The notes under the pieces were generated by a model. That model was not told the origin of the DNA. It made no database searches and saw only the letters and a program-made list of their open reading frames with translations. A stretch of DNA of 64,000 nucleotides. Source: Clostridium jeddahitimonense (GTDB lineage Bacteria; Bacillota; Clostridia; Clostridiales; Clostridiaceae). Location of the stretch: contig LM994670.1 in the NCBI GenBank assembly GCA_000753455.2, positions 3,519,805-3,583,804 on the forward strand. The letters run 5' to 3'. Below are positions 27,901-34,928 of this stretch, piece by piece. Position 1 is the first letter of the stretch; each line of letters starts with the position of its first letter. The translations under genes were made by a program, and so were the position numbers.

Positions 27901-29853
27901 ACCATTCTCCCATAGCCATAGATTCCAATCATTAAAATCTCCATCTGGTCTAAAGTAGTTAATCTTATAGGTATACATTACAGATAAGATTGAGATTTCC
28001 TTTTCTATTGAATACTTACCTTCAGTAGCATTAATCTTTATTTTCTTACTTGAATCAGCATCACTTGCTACTGTTAATTTATTTCCTTCAATTGATACCC
28101 CTGGTATCTCTTCAACTAAAGTCCATGTTGGATTCGCTTCTACTTTTTTACCAGCTTCATCCCATATTTCAGCCTTAAGGTCAATTGATCCACCAAGCTC
28201 TATATCATCAGCTATTAGTAATGAAAGTCCTGGAACATTTGCTGCCGAGTCATTACCACTCATATTAGGATTATTAATATCAATAAATCCACCATCCCAG
28301 CTACCTGATGTTGGAATAAATTTATATCCATATACACCGCCTTGTAATTTAAGTGTTACTTCAAATACTCCATTATCATTCTTAGTCATTGGGATACCAG
28401 TATTATCCCAATCATTCATAGCACCTACTAAATATAATGTTTCACCATCATGCTCAGCTCTAAAAGTAACTGTTCCATCTTCATTTATTTCAGGGCTTAC
28501 TATACTAGAGTCCCCTTTTATAACTACAACAGAGTTACCATTCATTGTATCTTTGTTACCAGGGTCAGTGAAAGCCTTATTCCAGTCACCTCTTACTGTA
28601 GTGTATTTATATTCATGAACTCCAGCATCCAAGCTTAAAGTTAATTCAAATATACCATCAGCATTCTTAGTCATTTCAAGTGCTTCATCTATGCTCCATC
28701 CATTCATTGACCCAACTAAAAACATTGTCTCACTAGAATGTCTAACTCTAAAAGTTACAGTTCCATCTTCATTTATTATTGGACTGTCAACAACTTCTAC
28801 AGCTTCAGCAAATCCTAATGATTCTTCTACCTTACTTAAATTGTTTACAGAATCAACTATAGTCCCATTTTTAATATCTACAATAAATACTACATTTTTA
28901 GTAGAATCCAAAGTTAATGAAACATTATCTCCTGAAGGAATTGAGCCATTGTCCCAACTATGATTAATTACTGACTTATATTCATATTCACCTGCATTGA
29001 ATATTCCTGAATATAAGAATTTAGATTCATCTATTTGATGCATATCAAAATCAGTAATAGAAGTATCCCAATCATTTCCCCCTCTAATAGTTCCTATTAA
29101 AGAAATAACCTTATCAATTTCAGGATTATTTATAGAATCTAAAGTAAATTGCTGTAAGTAGTTAGTTATGAAAGTAACTTCACCTATATTTTCTGGAATA
29201 TTTAAAGTTACATTGTTTCCATACTCACCATTATTCCACTCACCATTAAAAGCGACCTTATAATTCATTGCCCCTGCTGTTTTTACCTTAAATGTCTTCT
29301 TATAAAATCCACCACCGATATAATCCATTTGGAAGTTATCATCACCTGGGTTCCAAGATTGTCCACCCTCAAGACATTTATCTAATTCCCCAGTTAAAAT
29401 TGCCTTAGATTTAAATTGATCTGGATTATTTACAGAATCATAGACCTTTCCGTTTATTAAATCTAATCTAAAATATACAAAAGTATCTTCTTGTAATACT
29501 AAAGATATATTTTGACCACCATTTCCATAAGCTTCATCCCAACTACCATTCATGGCAACTTTGTAATTATAGCTTCCAGCCTTTAAATTAAACCCCTTTT
29601 CATATATACGATTTTGATATTGATTTAATTTTCCTGAATAATTGTCTGGATCCCAGTTTGAACCTAAGTCATTAGCCTCCATCAAATCACCAACAAGAAC
29701 AGCTGTATATTCAGCTTTACTTAGCTGAACGCTAGTAGTTTCAGCTTTAGTTTCTACAACCGCATTTGGAAACGGTATCAGTGTTAGGCAAAATAAAACT
29801 AAAGCCACAATACTTATTTGTACTTTGTACTCAATAAGCGTTTTTTTCCTCAT
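21931..29853 (-). CDS. Giant cell-wall-anchored amylopullulanase with two GH13 domains
   Basis: 2640 residues. Signal peptide about 1-37; three X25-like repeats (about 48-345, each ending DSVN or DSIN); two CBM48/20-like repeats (about 350-540, VGSMNGW and VGAMNDW); an Ig-like domain; CBM41 (about 628-720); pullulanase N-domains; a first GH13 domain with the pullulanase mark FNWGYDPQNYNVPEGSYS (about 1032), nucleophile in DGFRFDLMG (about 1148), acid in IYGEPW (about 1180) and VTAHDNL. Two Big_2 domains, a second CBM41 (about 1675-1765), then a second GH13 domain (DYFRVDTVKH about 2195, LIGEYYG about 2228, LSSHDEDG about 2290). A third Big_2, an Asn/Gly repeat linker, LPETG (about 2607) and a membrane anchor follow. 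It should debranch and hydrolyse starch/glycogen at the cell surface. A cre site upstream implies carbon catabolite control. Confidence 0.93.
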   Translation of the reverse strand: MRKKTLIEYKVQISIVALVLFCLTLIPFPNAVVETKAETTSVQLSKAEYTAVLVGDLMEANDLGSNWDPDNYSGKLNQYQNRIYEKGFNLKAGSYNYKVAMNGSWDEAYGNGGQNISLVLQEDTFVYFRLDLINGKVYDSVNNPDQFKSKAILTGELDKCLEGGQSWNPGDDNFQMDYIGGGFYKKTFKVKTAGAMNYKVAFNGEWNNGEYGNNVTLNIPENIGEVTFITNYLQQFTLDSINNPEIDKVISLIGTIRGGNDWDTSITDFDMHQIDESKFLYSGIFNAGEYEYKSVINHSWDNGSIPSGDNVSLTLDSTKNVVFIVDIKNGTIVDSVNNLSKVEESLGFAEAVEVVDSPIINEDGTVTFRVRHSSETMFLVGSMNGWSIDEALEMTKNADGIFELTLSLDAGVHEYKYTTVRGDWNKAFTDPGNKDTMNGNSVVVIKGDSSIVSPEINEDGTVTFRAEHDGETLYLVGAMNDWDNTGIPMTKNDNGVFEVTLKLQGGVYGYKFIPTSGSWDGGFIDINNPNMSGNDSAANVPGLSLLIADDIELGGSIDLKAEIWDEAGKKVEANPTWTLVEEIPGVSIEGNKLTVASDADSSKKIKINATEGKYSIEKEISILSVMYTYKINYFRPDGDFNDWNLWLWENGKPGAGYSFNSNDKAETGFVRAEYKFTSNKVGFIVRKGDWADKDVDGDRFIEVKEGNEVEVWLVEGDKNVYYSREEVDTKPRIKSAIMDSLTEVTVSASATIEDSELETFKLVDKTNNKEIPVKATRLDSKKVLLTIQKKLFRSTEIDVRNLYEVSSENFGGQSVVMRKILDDSKYYYDGDDLGLTYTNDTSTFKVWAPTAKKVTLALYDNQGTYNSEGKVTDHTGGREVEMQRADNGVWSVDVNENLNGKYYMYKVEFADGSTNYALDPYVKTVSGNGQRGAVVDLSQTNPTGWGTIAKPQFLDTTDAIIYEMHVRDFSISESSGVENNGKFEALTEEGTTIPGTDIKTGIDHLVELGVTHVHLLPSYDYASVNEMSDEAQFNWGYDPQNYNVPEGSYSTDSSNPQARVKEFKEMVQALHKNGIRVVMDVVYNHTYNIGESSPFDPIVPGYYYRTNDTGSYTNGSGCGNEVATERPMVRKYIKDSVKYWAEEYDVDGFRFDLMGLIDIKTMTELTNEVKAEIDPSIMIYGEPWQAGGSILPSGQQTLKGTQKDKDFAVFNDNFRGAIKGDSDSSGQGFATGKSGLENDIVTGVKGAITDFTNGANETINYVTAHDNLNLWDKIIKAAGKDEEAGFLEIRDGVLIGEDAEKYGSVEEAVLNKATPYAVITEDNVLDNEYVKRSILTTGIIMTSQGVPFFQAGDEFLRSKYGDHNSYKSPDAINQINWGNKEDFKEVFDYYQGLIQLRKSHPAFRMSTKAAIESNLVVSQASGNIVMFQLKDFANGDAWKNIVVVYNANTTEKEVTLPSTANWNVVVNDKKAGTDVLETLSNTNKAKVAPLSVMVLYDETIEGEEQVPTTIEVGVDTVGLEVNGYKFVRPVVRDQNGRVITDAVVQWSVSEEGIVDFDAASGKITGLKEGTTTITLTCEGASTEIKVSVGKLIPTEISIEGADSVYTTRDIELVATVRDQFGELINNAGVTWTSSNEKIATVNSLGVVKAISAGKVTITAKAGDVVATKVIEVKEYVKKYIEFTYVRDDQDYEGWNIWTWQTGVQDGQQDFSKFENGVAVARFEISPDAKNVGFVLRKGTGWDEKDPYDSDRYITIDPSMIVTKVTVTSGEENYHQVPAVNEALINNGSLLLQYRNEELYQKGMQDLIEKVEVKVTKGLLFKNVSTHEMSYNELNEYFEYEFKNITEGSYKYKFIVTMKDGQVIETDEKTIDYKELSIGSDITLSKDSINYDENTVLTVEVKGNDAKKENIREIYMDLSELGGSNKGLMNLDLLSDNKISQTIAVKDSVTTGVKNIPVVIVDKNGKEHIANVEITVNSKVGIGPLDFGFDESRIYFTVTDRFFNGNTSNDDPNGIGYDKENPFTYHGGDLKGLTEKVSYLSDLGINTIWISPIVENTDFNQQFSSNGSQYSYHGYWAKDFETLDPHFGTMEELHELIDTAHEHGIKIMVDVVLNHAGYGMKEKEANSNASNYPTNSDREKFEGMFREVAGSDFVTEELSGLPDFKTEDPEVRAKIIKWQTDWIEKSKTEKGNTIDYFRVDTVKHVEDATWKQFKNELTNIDPEFKLIGEYYGADINQTGNQLDNGQMDALLDFGYKNYARDFVNGKLEEATEYFNNRADKIDNTNLLGQFLSSHDEDGFLETINGDLGKQMIAASLQITDKGIPVVYYGEELGMTGKNGMENGDANRYDMEWSRLEDETYNKVYEHYKKLLNIREDYSLLFAKGNRETIAVSNADKYSVVERNYGDTKAIIALNTSEVPQTVTVKLNSEDTAIELIDVYNDKGVVAEDGVLEIEIPAMSDGGTAILIAEDDSVEVVVPVTGVTLDKTEATLKLKDTVKLNAIINPSNATNQDVIWTSSDDKVVSVDELGNVTALAEGNAIITVETVDGGYKATSNIKVVASETPGDGDNNGGNNGDNNGGNNGDSDDDEVIVKPEEDKDENSNNDNGLPETGGVNSGFVIIIGLIIVASGVIFLLKKKKSN

Positions 29854-29918
29854 AATTTTTCTCCCCCCTACTAAATTTTTATTTATGAAAGGTCAAATAG
29901 ATTTAAAACCAAATTTTC

Positions 29919-29932
29919 TGGTAACGTTTCCA
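29919..29932 (-). promoter_or_regulatory. CcpA cre site upstream of the amylopullulanase gene
   Basis: TGGAAACGTTACCA on the minus strand fits the TGNAANCGNTNNCA cre consensus at every fixed position, 66 bases before the start codon. Catabolite repression by glucose is expected. Confidence 0.75.
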
Positions 29933-29970
29933 AAAAACTCAGTACTTAAACCTAAAATTCACCTATCACC

Positions 29971-29992
29971 TTAGGTAAAAAACTTTACCTAA
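29971..29992. repeat. Inverted repeat TTAGGTAAA/TTTACCTAA
   Basis: A perfect 9-bp inverted repeat with a four-base centre, about 120 bases before the amylopullulanase start and 40 bases upstream of the cre site. No gene ends here, so an operator (for example of a maltose regulator) is more likely than a terminator. The rest of 29993-30259 is featureless AT-rich sequence. Confidence 0.5.
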
Positions 29993-30259
29993 ATAAAATT
30001 ATAAATCAATTTCCTAAATTTGTCTATTAAATAAACTTGCTAAATCCTTATGCTAAAACCTAGTCTAAGTTAAATAAAATTACCTTTAGTTTCTTGCAAT
30101 TTAAAATGGCTATATTAAAATTCTCTAATACCAACTATTAATCTTACAAATTTCACTTTAAATAATTAATTAAGATGAAATTAAGGCCAAGTTTATAGAG
30201 AATAAATATCAATAAGCTAAACTAACCCTAAGAAAAAACTTAAGAAAAGAGGTAAAAAA

Positions 30260-31429
30260 ATGAGTATAAACTTTAAAATAGCTTCTAGATTTATGAAATC
30301 TAATAAAGCTCAAACAACATTGATATCTTTAGGAATAGCTCTTGGAGTTGCTGTTCAAATATTTTTGGGCTTATTAATCAATAATCTAAATGATAATTTA
30401 TTAAATAAAACTATAGGTTCTTCATCCCAAATAACAATAACATCAAAAAATAAGGAAGATAAAATTATTAAAGATTATGGAAATATAGTTGAAGACATAA
30501 AAAGTAATGAAGGTAATGCTATAACTGATTTACTTACTATCCTTGATACACCTGCTTTAGTTAACAATGGTGATTCAAATGAATCTATTCTAGTTAGAGG
30601 GTTAAACTATTCTGAAGATAATGATATTTATGATATTAAAAATAAAATTACTGAAGGAGAATTTCCTACTAATAATGGTGATGTTCTTATAGGAACAGGG
30701 GTAAGTAACTCCCTAAACCTAAATATTGGTGATGAATTTACCTTAATTACATCTAATAGTAATGAAACTCTTGTTAAAGTATCTGGGATAGTAGACATGC
30801 AGGTTAAAGCTCTAAATGATAGTTGGGTTTTAACTTCTCTTGAATCTGCTCAGAACTTATTTAATCAAGATAATTCAATAACTACAATTGAAATGAAAAT
30901 TGATATGAATAAAATCTTTGATGCTGATACTATTGCTGCTAATATATCAACATATATTCCAGAAAACCTTAATATTACTAACTGGAAAGAAGATAACGGA
31001 AGCCTACTAGATGCACTTAGTGGGCAAAAATCCTCAAGCTTAACAATACAAGTATTTATAATAATATCTGTAACTATGAGTATTGCAGGAGTTCTAGCAA
31101 TATCAGTATTACAAAAATCTAAACAAATAGGTATTTTGAAAGCAATGGGTATTAAAAACAAAGCTGCTGCATCTATTTTCCTACTTCAAGGTCTTATATT
31201 TGGAGTTATAGGAACTACAATTGGTACAGCCTTAGGAATAACACTATTTAAAATATTTAATATTGTTGTTAAAACCTCTGATGGTAGTCCTTTAGTTCCT
31301 GGTAATATGTACTTTGGCTTTATTGCAATAAGTGTCTTACTTTCAATAGCTTCTTCAGTAATTGCTGCAGGAGTTGCTGCAAGAAAATCACTTAAATTAG
31401 ATCCAATGGATATAATCAGAAACAACTAG
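30260..31429 (+). CDS. ABC transporter permease, FtsX/MacB-like
   Basis: 389 residues with the FtsX/MacB topology: one membrane segment at the N-terminus (about 18-45), an extracytoplasmic MacB_PCD domain (about 50-265), and three membrane segments in the C-terminal third (about 268-385) containing IGILKAMGIKNKAAASIFLLQG, the coupling-helix region typical of this family. Such permeases usually do not transport across the membrane in the classical way but transmit ATP-driven motion to export or extract a lipid, peptide or antibiotic. The partner ATPase gene follows 12 bp later. The cargo is unknown; no peptide precursor or two-component system is adjacent. Confidence 0.85.
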   Translation: MSINFKIASRFMKSNKAQTTLISLGIALGVAVQIFLGLLINNLNDNLLNKTIGSSSQITITSKNKEDKIIKDYGNIVEDIKSNEGNAITDLLTILDTPALVNNGDSNESILVRGLNYSEDNDIYDIKNKITEGEFPTNNGDVLIGTGVSNSLNLNIGDEFTLITSNSNETLVKVSGIVDMQVKALNDSWVLTSLESAQNLFNQDNSITTIEMKIDMNKIFDADTIAANISTYIPENLNITNWKEDNGSLLDALSGQKSSSLTIQVFIIISVTMSIAGVLAISVLQKSKQIGILKAMGIKNKAAASIFLLQGLIFGVIGTTIGTALGITLFKIFNIVVKTSDGSPLVPGNMYFGFIAISVLLSIASSVIAAGVAARKSLKLDPMDIIRNN

Positions 31430-31441
31430 GAGGAGATAACT

Positions 31442-32146
31442 ATGACAGTTTTAGAATTAAAGAATATAGAAAAAACTTATGGAGATAAAATAAAAACTAA
31501 GGTACTTCATAATATAAACTTAAAAATCAATAAGGGAGAATTTGTTGCAATAATAGGCCAAAGCGGAAGTGGTAAAAGTACAATGCTTAACCTTATGGGA
31601 ACATTAGATAGCCCAAGTTCAGGGGAAATATATATTAATAATCAAAGAACTGATGATTTAAGCAAAAATAAATTAGCAGATGTAAGAAATAAGGATTTAG
31701 GATTTATATTTCAATTCCATTACCTACTACCTGAATTTACAGTACTAGAAAATGTATTAATGCCTTATCTTATATCTGGTAAAAAAGTAAATAAAGAAAT
31801 TAAAGATAGAGCAAATGAGCTTCTAGACATTGTTGGTTTAAGTAAGGTTAAAAATAACTTAGCAACAGATCTTTCTGGAGGACAACAACAAAGAGCTGCT
31901 ATTGCAAGAGCCTTAATAAATAACCCTAAAATAATACTAGCAGATGAACCTACTGGTAACTTAGATTCCAATACTACTAATGAAGTGTATAACTTATTAA
32001 GGGATATAAATGAGAAATATGATACAACCTTTATTATAATAACTCATGATAATAAAATAGCGCAAAAGGCTGATAGAGTTATAGAAGTATCCGATGGTAA
32101 AATTCAAAGTGATACTATCTCATACAAGATAAAACTATCTTCATAG
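31442..32146 (+). CDS. ABC transporter ATP-binding protein, LolD/MacB type
   Basis: 234 residues. Walker A IGQSGSGKSTML (about residues 38-49), Q-loop FQFHYLLPEFTVLENV, signature DLSGGQQQRAAIARAL, Walker B IILADEPTGNLD and the switch His in FIIITHDNKIA are all intact, so the protein should be an active ATPase. The family pairs with FtsX/MacB-like permeases; its partner is the gene directly upstream. AGGAGGAGATAACT gives it a strong ribosome binding site. The 70 bases after the stop show no strong terminator. Confidence 0.9.
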   Translation: MTVLELKNIEKTYGDKIKTKVLHNINLKINKGEFVAIIGQSGSGKSTMLNLMGTLDSPSSGEIYINNQRTDDLSKNKLADVRNKDLGFIFQFHYLLPEFTVLENVLMPYLISGKKVNKEIKDRANELLDIVGLSKVKNNLATDLSGGQQQRAAIARALINNPKIILADEPTGNLDSNTTNEVYNLLRDINEKYDTTFIIITHDNKIAQKADRVIEVSDGKIQSDTISYKIKLSS

Positions 32147-32328
32147 TATTCATTTGTCACATTAGATACCTGCTGGAGTGAACAATCTCAATACTTAAAT
32201 AATTTTATTTTTTTCTAAAAATACTATAAAACTTTTAACTTCCATCATATTTAATAAGTGAGAGTAAAAATTAACAATTTCTACTAAATAGAACTATAAA
32301 TAAATAGAAGTAACTTAGGAGGTTAAAA

Positions 32329-32562
32329 ATGAATAAAATTATTTTTGAAAAAGAAAGCTTTGAAGGAAGCTTTAATGGGACAACTCCCCCAATTGATGGA
32401 GAATACTTTACTGTTAAAAGGGGCTATAAGTTAAGACCATCAACAGTAAGAAGATTACATGAGATAAAGGCTGGACATAGTGACATAAATATTTATATGA
32501 ATACTATAATAGACAAGGCTATAAACCATTATTATGAAGAAATATTTTTAAAGAATTATTAA
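32329..32562 (+). CDS. Small ribbon-helix-helix-like DNA-binding protein
   Basis: 77 residues. The C-terminal half, YKLRPSTVRRLHEIKAG followed by INIYMNTIIDKAINHYYEEIF, reads like a ribbon-helix-helix repressor: a short strand (KLRP), a helix, a turn, and a second helix ending in the common AINHYYE pattern. Such proteins act as dimers and often belong to plasmids or small regulons. The N-terminal 28 residues (EKESFEGSFNGTTPPIDGEYF) look disordered. GGAGGTTAAAA precedes the ATG and a good terminator follows, so it is a single-gene unit. Its target is unknown. Confidence 0.6.
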   Translation: MNKIIFEKESFEGSFNGTTPPIDGEYFTVKRGYKLRPSTVRRLHEIKAGHSDINIYMNTIIDKAINHYYEEIFLKNY

Positions 32563-32568
32563 AAATAA

Positions 32569-32606
32569 AACCTTCTATTAGATTAATAAAAATCTAGTAG
32601 AAGGTT
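32569..32606 (+). terminator. Terminator after the ribbon-helix-helix gene
   Basis: AACCTTCTA...TAGATT pairs with AATCTAGTAGAAGGTT (one mismatch), followed by AATTTTATAT on the plus strand. Confidence 0.75.
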
Positions 32607-32894
32607 AATTTTATATCCAATATATATTAAATTTCTAATTCCTTCGAATTTCTCTATAAACTCTTGAATAATTGAGATATCACTATTTATAACGCAAATT
32701 TGCCACTTTACTCACTTGAATATATTTGAATTTATTCCAAATATATGTTATGGTTATGGGAATACAAAGGAGGCTGATGCATATATGGAGCTTCAAACTT
32801 AAGCTCTAGGTATAATTAGTTAAATCATATTTTAACTTATAAAGGGCTTAATAAAAATTACCTAAATTTAAAAAGAAAGAGGATGATATTTATT
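32607..32894 (+). promoter_or_regulatory. Long leader before the L25/Ctc gene
   Basis: About 290 bases without a normal gene. A strong AAAGGAGG (about 32767-32773) precedes two tiny overlapping reading frames, ATG at 32777 (MHIWSFKLKL) and ATG at 32785 (MELQT), and a GAGCTT/AAGCTC hairpin covers them (32787-32805). This could be a translated leader that controls L25/Ctc, or the remains of a lost gene. Confidence 0.35.
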
Positions 32895-33446
32895 ATGTCA
32901 AATATATTTTATAGTGTAAAAAAGAGAGGAAATAATTCAAATAATAAATCACTTAGGAGAGCTGGACAAGTTCCTGGAATTATATACGGTGAATTCCTTG
33001 AAAAATCAATTCCTGTTACTATGAAAACTCCAGAGTTAAAAAAAATGCTTCGTAGTAATAATAGTGGATCTATAATTGAAATAGATTTAGCTGGAGAAAA
33101 GTTAAACTGTGTTGTAAAGGATGTTCAGAAAGATATTGCAAACGAGATAATTCATTTTGACTTACAATACACTAAACCAAGTGAAGTTATTAAAATGAAA
33201 ATTCCTGTTAAATACATTGGACAAGAAAACTTAATAGCAAAAAGATTGCTTTTAAATGCAAGTACTTCTTTTATAGAGTTCCAAGGTCCTGTAGAAAAGA
33301 TTCCTGAATTCATAGAAGTTGACGTTTCAGCTATGAATATTAACGATAAAATTTTTATTAAAGATATTTCTATACCTAATGATGTAGCTGTTCTAGATGA
33401 CCCAGAAGTATTGTTAGGTGTTATAAATCCTAGTGGTAATGCTTAA
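32895..33446 (+). CDS. rplY: 50S ribosomal protein L25/general stress protein Ctc
   Basis: 183 residues of the two-domain TL5/Ctc type. The 5S rRNA-binding N-terminal domain shows RRAGQVPGIIYGEFLEKSIPVTM and LNCVVKDVQKDIANEIIHFDLQ; the C-terminal domain (about 95-180) has the usual FIEFQGPVEKIPEFIEVDVSAMNINDKIFIKDI pattern. I use the ATG at 32895 (MSNIFYSVKKRGNN), because the upstream ATG at 32883 lies directly on the GAGG site. In many Firmicutes Ctc is stress-induced and sits with pth; here it stands alone after an unusual leader. It acts in the 50S subunit. Confidence 0.88.
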   Translation: MSNIFYSVKKRGNNSNNKSLRRAGQVPGIIYGEFLEKSIPVTMKTPELKKMLRSNNSGSIIEIDLAGEKLNCVVKDVQKDIANEIIHFDLQYTKPSEVIKMKIPVKYIGQENLIAKRLLLNASTSFIEFQGPVEKIPEFIEVDVSAMNINDKIFIKDISIPNDVAVLDDPEVLLGVINPSGNA

Positions 33447-33484
33447 TAACTAATTAATAGTTTATACAAATAAATCATCTTAAC

Positions 33485-33552
33485 ATTAAGTATTTAATAT
33501 TATTAAATACTTAAAACCTCTATTAGATTTACTACAATCTAATAGAGGTTTT
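33485..33552. terminator. Double hairpin between L25 and DUF2922 genes
   Basis: First a perfect AT-only inverted repeat (33485-33513, TTAAGTATTTAAT arms), then a 17-bp stem AAACCTCTATTAGATT/AATCTAATAGAGGTTT (33513-33552) with T-runs on both sides. The second is a bidirectional terminator for the convergent genes. Confidence 0.8.
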
Positions 33553-33566
33553 TTATATTTTATTTA

Positions 33567-33782
33567 TTAAATTTCAAAAGAAGTAACTTGTCTTTCAGTT
33601 AATTTAGCACTATGTTTTGCAACTATAGCACCCTTCTTACTTACAAATATATCATTAGCTAAAATTATATCCATTAAAGCAGATACATTTTCCTCTGTAA
33701 CATTCTCCTTAACTCCAGATATTGATAATGAGTACTTTTCATCAGTTTCAGTTAAAAAAATCATTGATAAAGTATATTCCAT
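33567..33782 (-). CDS. DUF2922 family protein
   Basis: 71 residues (MEYTLSMIFLTETDEKYSLSI...). The pattern of a beta-strand pair, KENVTEENVSALMDIILANDIF, then a strand pair ending in VTSFEI fits DUF2922, a small Firmicutes family of unknown function. It is the last gene of the YvrJ-DUF1659-DUF2922 trio, which is conserved across Clostridium and Bacillus relatives. GGGAGGAATG precedes the ATG. The trio is sometimes suspected of a shared structural role, but no experiment known to me defines it. Confidence 0.8.
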   Translation of the reverse strand: MEYTLSMIFLTETDEKYSLSISGVKENVTEENVSALMDIILANDIFVSKKGAIVAKHSAKLTERQVTSFEI

Positions 33783-33831
33783 AATTCATTCCTCCCTTAT
33801 TTTAGGACACATAGGTCCATTTATTTAGTAA

Positions 33832-34056
33832 TTATTGATTTTGTAGTAATGATGTTTCATTAATGTAGTAAGCAGCAGTAGTGTCTCTAAGCACTGTCTT
33901 TATGCCTTCAGCCACTGCGTAAATAGAGTCTGGTGAAGCACTCCCCTTAACATTAGCAAAAGATTTTGTCTTGTAAAGTGTGTTTCCCTCATCGTCAACA
34001 CCATTTTCTAATTTGAATGATAAAGATACTTTTTGTAATTCTTTATTAACTGCCAT
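33832..34056 (-). CDS. DUF1659 family protein
   Basis: 74 residues. VSLSFKLENGVDDEGNTLYKTKSFANVK and the following AVAEGIKTVLRDTTAAYYINE match DUF1659, a small family found with DUF2922 and YvrJ genes. It has no signal peptide or membrane segment. AAAGGGGGAATG precedes the start. It lies between the other two members with about 50-65 bp gaps, so the three are most likely one transcript ending at the 33513-33552 terminator. Confidence 0.8.
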   Translation of the reverse strand: MAVNKELQKVSLSFKLENGVDDEGNTLYKTKSFANVKGSASPDSIYAVAEGIKTVLRDTTAAYYINETSLLQNQ

Positions 34057-34122
34057 TTAGCATTCCCCCTTTTTATTTCCTTCACTTAATAAATATGATG
34101 TAATCTGAAAGTTTTAATGATT

Positions 34123-34314
34123 TTAAGAAACTTTTTTATTAATTTCTTCACTTTCTATTACAATACCAAGTTTAGTAGAAACTATAGTGTTAAGCTTGTT
34201 AATTGAATAAGTTAAGGTCATTATTTGCTTTTCTAACCTAATCAATAAATACGCACTAATAGCTACAGGAAATCCAACATTAGCAATTAAGTTTAGTAAC
34301 TCATTAATTTCCAT
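34123..34314 (-). CDS. yvrJ: YvrJ family small membrane protein
   Basis: 63 residues. A single hydrophobic segment (LLNLIANVGFPVAISAYLLIR, about residues 6-26) is followed by a basic/amphipathic helix (LEKQIMTLTYSINKLN). This is the YvrJ layout: the GFP(V/I)A.S.YLL.R motif is well preserved. Function is unknown; the resemblance to small holin-like proteins is superficial. AAAGGAGG precedes the ATG. It heads the YvrJ-DUF1659-DUF2922 cluster. Confidence 0.82.
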   Translation of the reverse strand: MEINELLNLIANVGFPVAISAYLLIRLEKQIMTLTYSINKLNTIVSTKLGIVIESEEINKKVS

Positions 34315-34414
34315 GTCTTAAACCTCCTTTATATTTGATTTAAAATAATACCCACTTATTAAATACGCTATCTACTGGGATATTGAATAAATTTATTAAT
34401 ATTTAATATAAAAA

Positions 34415-34452
34415 ATAGGCAAGTTCTATTATTCTAAATAAAACTTGCCTAT
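34415..34452 (-). terminator. Terminator of the small zinc-ribbon gene
   Basis: An 11-bp stem ATAGGCAAGTT/AACTTGCCTAT followed by TTTTTATATT on the minus strand, 25 bases after the stop codon. Confidence 0.75.
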
Positions 34453-34477
34453 AATATATTCACCTTATATTTTAAAC

Positions 34478-34657
34478 CTATTTTGCTAAACCTTCTTTTT
34501 CCTTAGCATTATTAAAAAGTTCAATTATACTAATCCTATCTCTCATGCTATACTCAGGCATGGAAAAATCACCTTCTCGTAAGACAACCTCCTTGCCACA
34601 TTCATAACAAAACTTAATAGTATAATCTAACTCTCTCCCACATTTTACACACTTCAC
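34478..34657 (-). CDS. Small zinc-ribbon protein
   Basis: About 59 residues. I prefer the GTG at 34657, which follows GGGGGA by ten bases, over the GTG six codons upstream, which has no ribosome binding site. KCVKCGREL and FCYECGKEV give the two CxxC knuckles of a zinc ribbon; the rest (SMRDRISIIELFNNAKEKEGL) is a short helical tail. No partner is obvious. Proteins like this can be regulators or fragments of larger zinc-ribbon proteins. Confidence 0.55.
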   Translation of the reverse strand: MKCVKCGRELDYTIKFCYECGKEVVLREGDFSMPEYSMRDRISIIELFNNAKEKEGLAK

Positions 34658-34887
34658 TCTTATTATTTCCCCCACAAAATCAACTGCTATATGCTATTAG
34701 ACTCATTAACTCTATACTTTGTTCCCAATATATCATCTAATACATCAACAATAAAAACTATAAACAAAGAATATATAAACTTACCTATACAATTAATATT
34801 AAAGTTATTCGAAAGAAATACCAAAATAAAAGCTAATATAAAATATTAAACATATTGTACATATTTTTCCTATTAAATCTAATAAAA

Positions 34888-34913
34888 AATGCGTAGATAA
34901 AAGTCTACGCATT
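34888..34913 (-). terminator. Terminator of the HNH/TerB/glycine-zipper operon
   Basis: AATGCGTAGA and TCTACGCATT form a stem with a short loop, and the minus strand continues TTTTTTATTAG. It lies 16 bases after the last stop codon. Confidence 0.85.
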
Positions 34914-34928
34914 AAATATTCTATATCT

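Noticed and set aside
34123..34314. Phage holin
   Set aside because: Size and single membrane segment would fit, but the sequence has the YvrJ pattern and stands in the conserved YvrJ-DUF1659-DUF2922 order without a lysin gene.
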